NCBI GenBank assembly: GCA_026936335.1 | Contig: JAPMXV010000067.1 | Coordinates: forward strand, 329,356 to 393,355 | Length of the DNA stretch: 64,000 bases | Source: Mantamonas sphyraenae | Lineage: Eukaryota > CRuMs > Mantamonadidae | Direction of reading: 5' to 3' | In this document: positions 35,089-47,458 of the stretch, piece after piece | Layout of the letters: every line of letters begins with the position of its first letter | Position numbering within the stretch: position 1 is the stretch's first letter | Program-made: the position numbers and the translations under genes | Notes under the pieces: model-generated | The model's input: the letters and a program-made list of their open reading frames with translations, nothing else | The model's database searches: none | What the model was told of the DNA's origin: nothing

Positions 35089-35133
35089 GCAAATGGGGGG
35101 GGGGGGCAAATGAAGGTGGGGCATCCAGTCAGT

Positions 35134-38100
35134 TCATTTCCATGCGTGGGTGCGACCCTTGCTGCTGTGCCGCAGCGAAGAGGAAGAGGAGGAGGAGGAA
35201 GAGGAAGGACGAGTTTGGCGCCTGGGACTGCGAGGCGCAGGGACGCTGCTTTCGCCAAAGAGGAAGCCAACTTTGATGCTCTGGACGACGTCTTGCTCGT
35301 CGTCGTCGTCGTCGGAGGAATCGTCATCGGAACCGTCGTCCGAGGTGTCCGAGTCAAGGGCAGAGTCTGAGTCGTTGCTGTGGCGACGCTTGTGCGAGGT
35401 GTAGTGTACATGCGGGGCAGCAGGTGCAGCAGCAGGGGCAGCGGACTGCTGCTGCTGCTGTTGCGTAGGCTTTGCTTCTGCAGGCTGCTTAGGCTGGTCT
35501 GCGTTGCGTAGCTGCTCGAGCTCGCGCTTGATCTCCTTGAGCTCGTCCTTGTCGTGGCGAAGGAGCACATCCTTCTCCGCAGTGGCAATGTACTGCATGC
35601 GCATGTTTTCCAGCTCCTCCTTTTCGCGGCGGACCTCTGCGCGCTCGTGGCGCTCGAGGCGGACACGCAAGGAAGAGATCTCCTGGAGAGCTCTGGTGAG
35701 TTTGTCTTTGTACAGTTGGCGGCCTTCGTTGGCCTCGGCAAGCTTTGTGTGGAGCATGTCGTTGGCAGCCTTCAGGCGTGCGAGTTCGGTCTGCAGCTCG
35801 ATGCTTGGGTTGAGGTCGACGGTGGCCTTGCGTTGGGATGCGCGGAAGCGTTCATAGTCAGCTTCGACATCATTGAGGCGAGACTCGGTTTTGACGAGCT
35901 TCTCGCGCAGGGTTGCCCTTTCGGCCTGGAGCTCGCTGACTCGGCCGCGCTCGAGGGTGACCTTGTGTTGAAAGTCATCACGGATGCGCTTGGCGACCTG
36001 GGTCAGTTCAAACACCTTTTGGTCTTGATCATGCTTCATGTTGTCTGCGCGTCGATTCAGCCTTGCCTCGAGCGCCTCGAGATCCTGGGCTTTCTTCTCC
36101 ACAGCAGCCATGGCGCTCTTGAGCTTCTCCTCCATGCTTGCGTGCTTGCTCTTCCACTGCTTGTGGGCACTCTCGCGCTCCAGCTCACGCTTTTTCCATT
36201 CCTCGCGCAGAGTCTTCATGAGTTCGGCCTCGCGTGCCTGCAGGCCGTCGAGAAACTCGAGTCGCTGGCGCTCCTTCCAGCGCTCGACCTGCACCTTGGC
36301 CTTCTTCTCTGCTTGTTTGATGTTGAACAGCGCCTCTTGTTCCTTGATTTCTGCCTGCTGCTTGGCAAAGTACTCCTGGGCGAGCAGAGGGAGGCGCATC
36401 TTGCCGTCACTGCTCATGGTTTGCCACTTTGGGCCGAAACGCACATTGGATTGGCCGGCCTGGGCCTGGAAGGGTTGCTGCGCGTGTTCTTGATGTCTGG
36501 TTTGCTCGTAGAGAGGTACAGGTGGGATCTTGGGTTGTTTGTGGTGCCTTTGGTGCTTGTGGTCGCGTGGTGAGGAGGGGATGTCGGCGGTAGATGAGGA
36601 TGAAGAGGTCGCGGTGTTGTCTTGCTTGCCCGTGCCGTGCGACTGCTTGGGTCGCTTTTGCTTTTGCTTGCCTCTGCGATCAGAGGAAGCAGCTGTGGCG
36701 TTTTTCTTGGACGCTCTGTGTTCTGCGCGAGCTTGGGCGCCGTAGAAGCTGTCTTCGAGATGGAGGGAGTTCATGGAGTCGCCCAGCGGGAGGTTGCGGG
36801 AGCGGGGATTGTCTCCCATGATGCCACAGTCCTCAAGGCACAAGGTGACGGTGAGAGAACCGATGCTGCGAGGAGTTTGAAGGTCGGCAAGGTCGCCGCT
36901 GTAGGCGGCAATGCTGACTTCTGTCTGGACCATCTGCATGGAGAGGGCAGGCGGGCGGTCGATGGACTGATCGAGGGCGACGGGAGGGAGGGCGGGCGAA
37001 CGGAGAACCTCGGCGAGGCTGATTGTGGCAAGGCCGATGCGTTGGTTGGGGCGGTAGTTGTCAGGGTCTTTGTGGATGACCTCGACAATGAGGGGGACCT
37101 CGACGAGAGTCTGCAAGAACTCGTTGGGGTGCATGGCAAATTCAAAGGCACAGTAGCCGTTGTTGATGGGTGTGGTGCTGTTGTGACCGTTGGTGAGGGC
37201 GGCGGGAGGTTGAGCCATCACCGAGGTGGCGGTGCCAAAGTTGGGGTATGTGTAGCGGCAAAAGAGGTTGAGAGCATGCGGGGCTCCATGGGCGGCCAGA
37301 TCGTTGATGGATTGGAGCTCAATGGCATACTGAAAGTGGCGAAGACCCTTTGCGCGGTGCCAGGTTGGCGCCTGAAGCTGCGGGGTATCTTCTTGATCTT
37401 GGAGGTGGTCGTCATCGTCATCGTCATCGTCGTCGTCATGGTCGTGTGCGGAGGCGGGAGCAGAGGAAGAGTGCCTTAGCTGGCTGCTCTGCAGTTGGTT
37501 GTGCTCCTGGTCGACGGCAAAGGAGAAGGCCGAACCGTCGGTGCTGGAGGAGGTGGAAGAGGCGTTGAGCTTGGTCCACTCGTCGCTGGCAAAAGGAGAG
37601 GCGTTGTCCTTGCGTGCGAGGTGGAGGTTGATGGAGATGGAGGACTGGCGCGGGTTGGAGGAGTTGGTGAGGATCGAGGTGGGCTGGTCGTCCGAGTTGT
37701 GAACGGGTGGTTGGAGAGTCCAGGTGCCGTGGAGGCGCTGGTCGTCGAGGAGGACGTCCAACGGAAGCACAGCGACAGCGAGGACACGCGAGTCTTGCTT
37801 GAGGTTGATGCAGAGGCCGTTGGACGGGGAAAGGGAAGCAAAGTAGGCGCGAAGCTCGCGAGGCGAAGAGCGCATGGTGACGTGCATGTTCTGAGGCGTG
37901 CTGAATTGAATGCTCTTGCTGAGTTCAGAAAACTCTGTGCTGTGCATCTCGTGGCCGGCAAACTGGACGGCGAGATGAAAGGGACGGTTGCCGCGGGCTC
38001 CGCCGATTTTGTCTGCTTGATGCACCTCTGTGATGTCCAGGGAGAATGAGAATGCCTCGACGCCACGACCAATCTGTACAATGGTGCTGGGCCCCGTGCT

Positions 38101-38827
38101 CATGGTGCTGAGCTCGGTGACATCTTCGTTGCTCCAGTCTGAGTCGTAGTCGTCGTCGTCGTCGTCGTCGTCGTTATTGTCGTCGTCGTCTGCAGCGTCC
38201 TTTGCACTGCGGCTGCTGCTGCTTCCCCTGGACGGCCCATTGGTGGATGTGTGTGTTGTACCGTGCGTCATGCTGTTGCTGCCGACCTCTTCCTGAGACT
38301 CGGCGCGATCTTCGGCAGTGCTCTGCGCGCCAAAAAATCCAAACGGATCGTCAGCGGAAACGGCCGGGGCGCGGGGAACAGGCAGGGGAGGATGCGCAGA
38401 CACAGAGTTTGTCACTCACCTCGCGCAATTCAAACTTGATCTTGATCTGGGGAGTCTCGCGCTCCTTGCTGCGCTCGAGCTTGTACCAGCGCGCACTGGT
38501 GTTGTTCTTGGCGTTGAGCTCGGCAGAGCGGATGTCCAGCCGCAGGCCACCGAGGGTGCGCTTGGCGGTGGTGCTCTCGGGTTCGGCGAGCTTGAGGGCC
38601 ACGCAGTCGACTCGGATCTGCTCGTTGCTGCTCTTGAGCTTCTTGAGCTGTGCGCGGGACAAGTGCCATCGGAGCGGCTGTGATTTCCAGCTCGGGGTAG
38701 AGGAATCCACGGGCCTCGTCTGCTTTGTCTGGCCATTGAAAGTTAGTTGCAAGGCCATGCCGTGGTTGGCAATACGGGGAAAGCTCTGGCCGCCCACTGC
38801 GCGGAATTCGAGAGTGAGTTCGGCCAT
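35134..38827 (-). CDS. CEP120: CEP120 centriole elongation protein homologue
   Basis: Two exons: 38827-38420 and 38322-35134 (GTGAGT to GCGCAG, phase 0, intron 97 nt), 1198 residues against about 986 in human CEP120. Exon 1 encodes the first C2 domain (RWHLSRAQLKKLKSSNEQIR; KRTLGGLRLDIRSAE; SARWYKLERSKERE), colinear with CEP120 C2A. Exon 2 adds a second C2 domain (about 200-330) and a third (FQYAIELQSINDLAAHG; CRYTYPNFGTATSVM; GYCAFEFAMHPNEFLQ; LTVTLCLEDCG). The C-terminal coiled coil includes LREEWKKRELERESAHKQW, as in the human protein. CEP120 acts at daughter centrioles to promote elongation and appendage assembly. Acidic poly-Asp runs separate the C2 domains, and a Ser-rich tail ends the protein. 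It lies directly downstream of CPLANE1 on the same strand. Confidence 0.9.
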
Positions 38828-38938
38828 GGGCAGTCTGATGATGATTTTGTTGGATCCCAGGGTGCTTGGAGAGCAGCAGATTCTTCATTGCGTGTTTGCA
38901 AAGGTGTTTCACTCCTCTCTCTCTCTCTTTCACCCAGC

Positions 38939-41900
38939 TCACAGACCACGGAGGAGTTCACGGATGTCTTCGCTGGCAACAGAGGAGCTGCCGAGGTCGT
39001 CGCTGTCTAGGAGATCGCTGAGCGCGACGCTGGCTGCATCGTCATCCAGAAGGGCATCGTCGAGGACATCGCCACCGTCGTAGCTCGAAGTGGTGCCAGT
39101 GGCTTGGAACCCAGCCATTTGCAGGCGGACAGAGCTGGGCGGGCGAGTGGAGACGCCGAGGATGTGCTTGCGTTCGACGTTGTCCGACTCGTTCATGGTG
39201 GTGCGCAGACGGCGAGCAATGTGCTGGCGTGGATCGTCCCCAGGCTCCAGGGGAGAGTGCTTGTGTGTGGCAACACTTGCTTCGAGCTCGGCATGGAGCT
39301 GGGCGAGCTGTTCCTGCTCTTGCTTGCTCCATTCCTGGACTTCGCGCGTGTAGTTGGTGCCGTCCTCGAGATGGTACTTCATCACTTCTTCCATGTTGCG
39401 CATGGAGCGCGGGTTGTGCATGGTGTACTTGATGGGCATCTTGCGCGAGGCAGGCGAGGAGGACGTGATGTCATTTGTGCGGTCGCCAAGCACACGCTGC
39501 TCCCTCTGGCGTCGCCGCTCCTTCTGCTCTGACTCGAACTGTTCTTGGATGCGCTTCATGTGTGCTTCATAGCGCCTGGCTGTGGCCGAAACCGCCTCTT
39601 GGGGCGTACGCGGCTCGTCGGAGGGTCCCTCGCGGCGTCGAAGCACATCTGCGTAGAGGCGATCAATGGCCTGCTGGCGCTGCGCCTCTGACATTCGCTT
39701 GCGATTCGACTGTTCCCACGACACGCTACCGGATTGCAAGGGGAGGGCACCGCGCGACGAGCTGCCCTGCGCGGCTGCGGATCGGTCGAGGGAGTTCAGT
39801 CGTCGCAGCACCTCTGCCTGGTCACCGCTTTCGTCCAGATTGGACAGAGTGCGAGTGGTGATGTCGTCCTGGTCAAGCTGACCTGCAGCGTTGGCCAGGG
39901 CATCGACACGCTCCAGCAGGGTCTCCAGCTTGTTTTTGTGCACCTCTTCGTGATGTTCGGTGTGGATGTGTGTGAGCGAGTCCAGGGCGCCGAGATCCTG
40001 CTCGAGGTCGGTGCCCATGGACTCTGCGGTGCGCTGGATCTCGGCCAGCTTGTCGGTGATGGACTGGAGACGGTCGCCGAGTTGTCGCTCTCGCTTTTCC
40101 TGCGCGGTACCCGGGCGAAGATGGGCATCAATGTCCATTTGATGCATGTTTCGACGCACGGCATCGTTGACACGGTCCTCTTGTGCGCGCTGGCGCTCGA
40201 GCTGGCGCTCCTTCTCTGCATGCTCGTTTTCCAACTCGCGAAAGGCATCGAGGATGCGATCTCCGTAGTGGCTCATGCCAGGAATGTGAAGCTCCTGGCT
40301 TTGCTGAGCTCCACCTTGTGCACCCTGCTGAGGACTGGGTAGGGGCTGGTCGCCGTCTTCTGGAACGAGGGAGCCGTCGAGCTCAGCCACAGCAAGAAAC
40401 GAACTGCCTGGGCTTCCGCCCTGTTGCTGCAAGGCCAGCATAAGATCAGACGGAAGCGTGGGCATGAGGTGTTCTGTGATTTGCTGCGCAGCTGCAAGGA
40501 GCTCCTGCGTGCCCTTGTACATGTCAGCACGGTCTGCGGGCTGCTCCGTAGCCGTCTGACGTTGCGGCTCGGGCTGTGTCGGCTCGTTGAGCTTTGGCAG
40601 TGGCTGCTGTGCATCCTGAAGTGAAGCATCACTGGTGGTGGTGGAGGGGCGTGGCGTGGATCGTGCAGCATCTGCCTCTCTGTCACGCCTGCGCTGCTCG
40701 GCTGCGTTTTCGTTGTCAGATGAGTTCATGGTACCACGCAGAATGGTGTCGTACAGCTTTTGGGTGACATCGTCGCGGTTTCCTAGGTTCTCTTCGATCT
40801 TGGCCTGCAGCTTTTGCTTCTCAGCCTCAATCTCTGAGATCTGCTTGTTGCGTTCGGAGATGCGCTTTTCCACCTCGCCGTCCTCGTCAGAGGGAGCCTC
40901 ATCGTGCTCAGCGGACTTCTCTTCTGGTTCTTCTGGTTCCTCTGGTTCTTCTTCCTCTTCTTGCGGTGCGGTCTCATTGGCATTGTCGGTTTGAGGAGAT
41001 GCGGCGAGTTCGTTGTCGGTGGTCGCGTCGGAATGTGAGTCCTCTTGCTCCTGGGATAGCTCGAGGACGGGCTGTGGCGCACGTGCGGGTACAAGTGCTC
41101 CACTCTGGAGCAGTTGCACAATCTGGGCCTGCATCTGCATCATTTCCGTTTGCTGCTTGCGGAGCAGGGCAAGCTCTGTGGACTCCCGCTCACGGCGTTC
41201 TGCGTCCATGTTGTCCTTTGCACGCGGCAGCTTGATAAGCTGCACCGATGGCAGTCCATACATCTGCTGAGCCATCTTTGCTCGCGAGCTGCTTGTGGCT
41301 ACACGTGAAACGCCTCCAGGGGCACCTGAAGGACCGGTGGACAGCGAGAGCAGCTTGGGGCGGCCTGGTTGCGCTCCCATACGGCCCGTGGATGCAGCTG
41401 CGCGTCGAACCATGTTTGGTGGTACATACATCGCCGGCTGAGGATTTGCCTGAGGATGAATGGGCATGCTTGCGCCCAGGTAACGGGGGTCGATGGGCGG
41501 CAAATGCACGCCCTCCTGCTGGGTGTTTGCCTGAGCCTGGGCGTGCTCCAGCATGCGTTGCTGCAGCTCATGTTGGCGTTGCACAGCCTCCATCAAACTG
41601 GGGGTAGTCTGGGCCCCTGCGGACTGGATGGTGATCGGCGCTTTCCCTTTGCTGTCAGCAGGGGTCTGCGGCGTTTCGGTGGACTGATGCTTGGGAGTGA
41701 TGGCTGTCCAGGCATCGCGGCGCTGTGGCGAAGAGGTGTCTGTGTGCGGATGCATGGGCGAGGTGGCTGTGTTGACGCTGAGAAGGTGCGGCTTGTCCTT
41801 CTTTGCCCGCTCGTGTTGGTATTGGTGAAGGCGCTCCTGTGCGGCGGCGTACTGCATGACCAGCAGCTGTTCGTTGAGGTCCTTGGGCCGGTGGTTGCTG

Positions 41901-44900
41901 AGTGCTGAGGAGCTGGAGCTGGAGGAGGACTCGTAGTAGCGATGGCCGGCGGGCGTGGACGCAGCTCCGCTGGCCATCATCGGGTCCGAGACTGCGCCGG
42001 ACGAGCTGGAGATGGTCAAATCGCTGATGGAAGAATGCTCTGGCGTCTCTTCAAGCTCCGGGATGTTTGTATGTGTTCCGTCTTGGCTTTGCGGCGTCTT
42101 GGTGGGGGTCTCGAGCACGAGGACCTCCTCCACCTCGTCATCCTCCAGCTCGGGCTGTTCAGGCGAGGGGTCCACACGATGTGCAGCCACAATCTCTGTG
42201 TCTTCCCAGGGAATCTCTTCCATGCCGTCGTCTTCGTCCTCAGGTTCGAGGGAGGGCGGAGCTTCTTGGGGTAGCGATGGGGCAGGCTGCGGCTCTGGGC
42301 TGATGGGCTCCAGATCTGCAGGCTGGACCATGACTACAGCTCCTTGCTCGTCGTCTTTTGCGTCGTGTTGTGAGTCATCGTGCGGAGACACCGGGCTCTG
42401 GATGCGAACAACCTCGTAGACCACCTTGGGCTGGGACGACGTGGACTTGGACGGAGTGGCCGAGTCCGCCGGCGAGTCCGAAGGATCGAGTGCGTCATCG
42501 CTGACGCTGACGCTGAGGGCGACGGCAGGCGACTTGCCACCGGAGCGGCGCGTCATGCTGTGTTCCATGCTGTTGCGCAGTGGGCTGGGACTGCCCACGG
42601 GGCTGCCACTGCTGTGTGGAGAGTCGCGTGCGTTGGGTGAACGCAGCACAGTGCGCGTGCTCTCGGAGATGGTGTCCAGAGAACGGTTGCGACGATGCCC
42701 TTTCGTTTTGCCGGCGGCTTTTTCACGGCGCACATCCATCGAACGCGAAAGAAGAGGCATGCTGCCGCGCTTGTGCATGTTTTGAAGCTGTGTCGGGGTG
42801 CTGGGAGATAGAGGAAGCGACGATGACTCGTGCCAACTGACACTTTGGGTAACTGTGCGGACATCTGACGCGCTCGAGGCCATTGCGCCTCCCTGTGCGT
42901 CCTCTGCTTCATCCCCGTCCCAATCGCGGTCCAACTGAAAGCCAGCCGCCTCCATGGGGTCGAGGGGCTTGCGTGGGCTGACAGGAGCGCTATGTGTCGA
43001 GGTGATGGAGCGGTTCGCGTTGTTGTTCTTCTCGTCGAGGAAGCGGGTTTCGTCCATGGAGATGTTGCTGGAGGTGACGCGGTTGACAAAGGACTGCCGA
43101 AGGAAAGATTGGGAGGTGGAGGATGTGGCAGCGCTGCGGCTTGCGCCGGCAAAGTTGTTGCTGGACACACGACGCTGGATGACTGGCCTGCTGAAAATGC
43201 TGAGCTTCTCACGCAGATGCGCGAGGCTCTGTCGAACGCCCGTGTACGTGTCTGTGTGTGCGCTCGTGATGTCTGTGGTGCGCAGGAGATGGAACATGGC
43301 GGTGGCAAAGGCCTGAAAGTCGGGGTCGAACTCAAACTCCCAGTGGACGGCCGGGCGTGCACCCAGCAGGCGGTCTGCTTCGTAGACGTCGGCAACGGTA
43401 AGAAACTCTTCCGAGCTGAACATGGTGTTTGTGTCGACTTCGACCGGCCGGAGAACGGCGGGCAAGTCACCCGGGAGCTGGCTCTGCAGTTCTTGCAGTT
43501 GGCGGCTGACCAGTTTGGACGGAATGACGGACGGGTGCACGTGTCCACACAGGGTGTCGTACATGGCCTGCACATCGTTGAGCTCCGAGGTGGAGGAGAT
43601 GGCGACCTGGTGGAGCAGCTTGGACGGCGTAAAGTCGCCAAAGGGAACCAGCTTGACGGCCCAGGAAGCAATCTTTTGCTGTCTGAGGATGCCATCCTGA
43701 GGATCGATGCGGCTGTTGGGGTGGGACAGCTTTTCGCGTGTGCTGTAGCTGACCATGTCGCGGATATGCATGTACCAGAGGACCCGGAGGAGGACACGCA
43801 ACGCAGCAAGCATGCGAGGCTGGACAGCGCCGGAGGTGCGGGTGGATGAGGATGAGGATGAAGAGGAGGAGGAGGAAGCAGTGGCGGATGACTTTCCGAG
43901 TGCCAGGTGGTCACCAGAGATGTGGTCACGAGCGATCTGGTTTTTGTGTGCGAGCGTGTCCTCGTAGCTTGCGACACAGCTTGCGATCTGCGGTTTGATG
44001 ATGAAAAGGATCTTGTTGATCACGTGGCGTATGGTATTGCGGGCAAGGAGTTCCGCGGAGGTCTGGGAGGTGCCTGTGCCAAGGCCGTCTTCGGAGAGGA
44101 TGTCGCTGTCCTGGGAGGCGAGGCTGAACTGATCGTCGGAGAGAGGGGCGTTCGAGGCGGAGGCAGAGGAGGAAGAGGAAGAGGAGTTGATGTTTTGGTG
44201 GAGGATGGCACCTGCGTCTTCGATCACTTGGTACTCTGTGGCGCTGAGATCTGTCGCGTCGCTGAGGACCGAGTCTGTGTCGAGCGAGAGGAGAGAATGG
44301 TAGGAACGAGCCATGACCGCAATGGTGCGTTCGATGGTGGAGGAGTCGAGAGAGGCCATCTGGAGGGTGGACTGGTCGAGGAGGGGCGTCTGTGTGGGCA
44401 GAGCAAAGTCCGCGGGCACCTGGAGTGGCATGGCGCGGACGAGGCGGATGAGCTGTTGGAGGTGGTGGAGGACGGAGGTGCGGCGAAATTGAAAGGCGAG
44501 GTGGCGCATGTTTGCGTCTTCAGCCATGGCAATGACGCCAATCATGTCGCGAAAGTTGTCGCCAATGAGTGCCGAGTTGAGCTTGGCCTGGAGGATCTGC
44601 TGGGGTTGACGCATGTGCTGGTCAAAGTCGGCGATGAAGGAAGGCGGGTGATCGTTGGCAATCATGAAAGCAGTCTGCCAGTCGCCGAGGGCCATGGCAA
44701 AGTCGATACTGGGCTGGACCTTGTCGACGAGGAGATAATACTCGACGACGCGGCGAGGGAGCCAGTGCTCGGGGATGCGCAGGACGCGTCGCTTGAGCTT
44801 GCGGCGCTGGAGCTCAAAGGTGCGCTGGTTGCGTGCACGGTCGGACCAGGCAGTTGGAAGGGGAACGACAAGGGCCTTGCGTGTAAAGTAGGCATCCATG

Positions 44901-47358
44901 AGGGCAGCTGCAAAGGAGACGAGCTCTGCGTTGCCGGTGACGAGGGCGCGGCGTTTGTTTGCGCCAAAGTGGACAGTGATCTGCTTGTTGACGACCTTGA
45001 GGGCATCAAGGACGTGGTAGTTGAGGAGGTAGAGGGAGAAGAGAGGGGAAGCGCCACTCTCACCGGCAAGTGCGTATGCGTCTCGCGCAGCATCGAGGTC
45101 ACCGTGGAGAAAGTGTGTGTGACCAATACGCAGCTGGTGGAAGACATCGTCGGCCTCGTACTGGAAGCGCTCAGGAAAGGGCTGGACAGCCTTTGCGTCG
45201 AGATGGCGCATTGAAATCTGTACAATGGTGTTGAGGACAGCGAGGAGCTTGCGGTGTTGTGGGAGGGAGTCTGCGTCCGTTTGCGGGTCATCGATGGCTT
45301 GTTGGGCGGCAGCGGAGGCTTGGAGAGAGTCGCGGAGGAGGGTCTTCCAGTGTGGGGTAAAGAGGCCCGTGGCATAGAGGGAGGGGTCTTCGGCAAAGTG
45401 AAAATGCGGGGCGTACACGGAGCGCATGACGGAGGAGGCGATTTTGAGGAGATGAACGGCCTGCTGGAACTGATTTGCGGTGAGAAAGGCGTTGAAGAGA
45501 ATGTCGACGAGGGCGGTGACGACGGGAGCGTGTTGGCCGTGGACCATGTCCCAGTAGATGAGGCCCAGGGCGTTCAGGGCTCGGGTCTGAACGGCCGACG
45601 GAACGTGTTTGTCGTCTGCGGATGCAAGGATGAGGTCGAGGGTCGAGCGAAAGAGAAAGTCAAAGTCGACTGGCCCGCAGAGAGTTGGCATGTTGGGGTA
45701 GGCCATGGCGAGGGCCCATGCTGCGATGGGCTGGGGATCGGGGTCCTGGTTGGGAGCGGCGAGGTGGAGGGTGTCCTGTGTGCGGAGATGCAAGCGGATG
45801 AGATGGGCATAGGAGAGGTCCTGCTGGTCTGGGAGGCGGAGGACAGTGAGAGAGTATCCATCGGTGAGGGAGAGAAGGCGCTGTGTAGGATGGAAGCGAA
45901 CAGAGCAGACCTGAGCGAGGTTGCCGTGCTTCTCGAGACTCTGGGTGCCTTGTTGGACTGGCTTGTAGTCGGCAAACTTGAAGAGCTGTGACTCTGCGCC
46001 GAGGGTGTTGTCGTTGAGCATGCGAAAAAACATGGGGGTGGAGAGGCGAGGGAGGACGGCAAGGCGTGCAGAACCGGTGGAGAGAGCGAGAAGGAGGCCA
46101 TCGGGGCTCCACGAGAGGGAACGAGTCCACCAGGGGCGCATGTGGTCGCTGTGGGAGGAGGAGGCGTGGGCAGATGCGCTGGTGTGGAGGAGGTCGCCGA
46201 TGCGGATGGTGATGCCCTTTTTCGCAGCGGATGAATAGTAGATGAGTTTAGAATGTTTGACAAGCAGCCTGTTGACGGCGAGGGCAAGGACCTCGCCAAA
46301 GGGATCCCAAGCGAGGATGAAGCGGGGCGTGTTTGGATCGGTGGCCATATTTTGCTCCGAGTCTGCGGATGAGGAGGAGGAGGAGGAGGAGGAGGAGGAG
46401 GAGGAGGCATCGGGGAGGGTGATTGTGCACGTGGAGACGCGATACTGAAAGGGCATGAGTGCTTCGATGTCGTCGGAGAGACGCTGATGGAGAGAATCCA
46501 GAACCTCGAGAACGACGTGGATGTCGAGAATGTGCACAGAGGAGGGATTCGGGGCAGAGACGACGGTGATGTGGCAATTGCGTCCATAGCGTGTGGAGTG
46601 GGCAAAGGCGAGAGCGACGGTGGGGGCCTGCGCGCCGTGAGCGAAATCGTAGTCAAGGACAGGAAGCTGGTACCAGATGCCGTCTGCGTCGTTGTCAGAG
46701 ACGGGGCAGTCTGCGGCGCGGCGCCAAATCCAGAGCTCGTGGTTTGAAGAATCTTGGATGGGAGCAGGGGCGAGGAGGAGGATGTGATCGGCGGAGTCGT
46801 CGACGGCCAAGGCGACGGGGGCACGTAGAGGGAGAGAAGAGTCGTGTGCGAGGGCGGAGGGAGGGAGATGGACAGAGGAGAGGGTGTTGTGCTGTGTGTC
46901 CCAGAGCGTGAGGGCATCTGTGTTGCCCTGCAAGCTGGCAACGAGGAAGCGGCCTGCGCGCGAAAAGATGAAACGGGCGTGAGCGGCAAAGGGCGGGCGT
47001 GGGCGGGGGAGGGTGAAGGAGGGGAGGAAGGGCACGTACCGTTTGCAGAGACTGCAGAGGCACCCAGAGGAGCGTCAAGGGAGCGAAGAGGCTTTGGATT
47101 CTCTGTGACTTTGATGCTGCTGGCGGGCTTTGTGGGAAGATCGAGGATGGCCACAGCGCCAAAGGTGTCCGTAGCAATGAACTGCGATGACGGGGCACGG
47201 GTGTGGATGTGTCTGGGGTCAGGAGGACAGTCACGGGAATACGGGTGGAAAGGCCAATGACGACATACGCGGTCCTGGTGGATCCATTGGAAGGTTGTAA
47301 ACGGGCGGGCGGATTTTGTCTTGAACGGAGCCGAGATTGGGCGGCCGACTTGGAGCAT
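38939..47358 (-). CDS. CPLANE1: CPLANE1 (JBTS17)-like ciliogenesis protein
   Basis: Three exons: 47358-47269, 47181-47040 and 46953-38939 (introns 87 and 86 nt; phases 0 and 1), giving 2748 residues against about 3200 in human CPLANE1. The N-terminus is WD40-like (FIATDTFGAVAILDLP; GRFLVASLQGNTDALTLWD) for about 450 residues. An alpha-solenoid follows, where YYLLVDKVQPSIDFAMALGD, LLRVLWYMHIRDMVSYS and ASWAVKLVPFGDFTP parallel human CPLANE1 elements (EYALELLFISGLVPEA..LGDW; LCALCWMLHVRDKLSYS; VEWACRMLPFSRF). The second half is Ser/Pro/Gln-rich and disordered with short coiled coils. CPLANE1 works with INTU and FUZ to recruit intraflagellar transport to the basal body, and human mutations cause Joubert syndrome. 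It is divergent from the LRR-TM gene with about 100 bp between starts. Confidence 0.75.
46372..46406 (+). repeat. GAG/GGA microsatellite in CPLANE1
   Basis: About eleven GAG/GGA triplets on the plus strand encode a Ser run on the minus-strand gene, in a loop of the N-terminal WD40 region. Confidence 0.8.
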
Positions 47359-47458
47359 CGTGACCGGGTTTTTTTGTTTGGGCGGGGTGGCGCGCACAGG
47401 GAAGCATATCAAGAGTTTTCTTTTTGTCGCAGGGAATCGGCGTGCACCAAGTTTAAGG

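Noticed and set aside
43907-45214. Long plus-strand open frame opposite CPLANE1
   Set aside because: It is antisense to a CPLANE1 exon; GC-rich codons keep opposite frames open by chance throughout this window.
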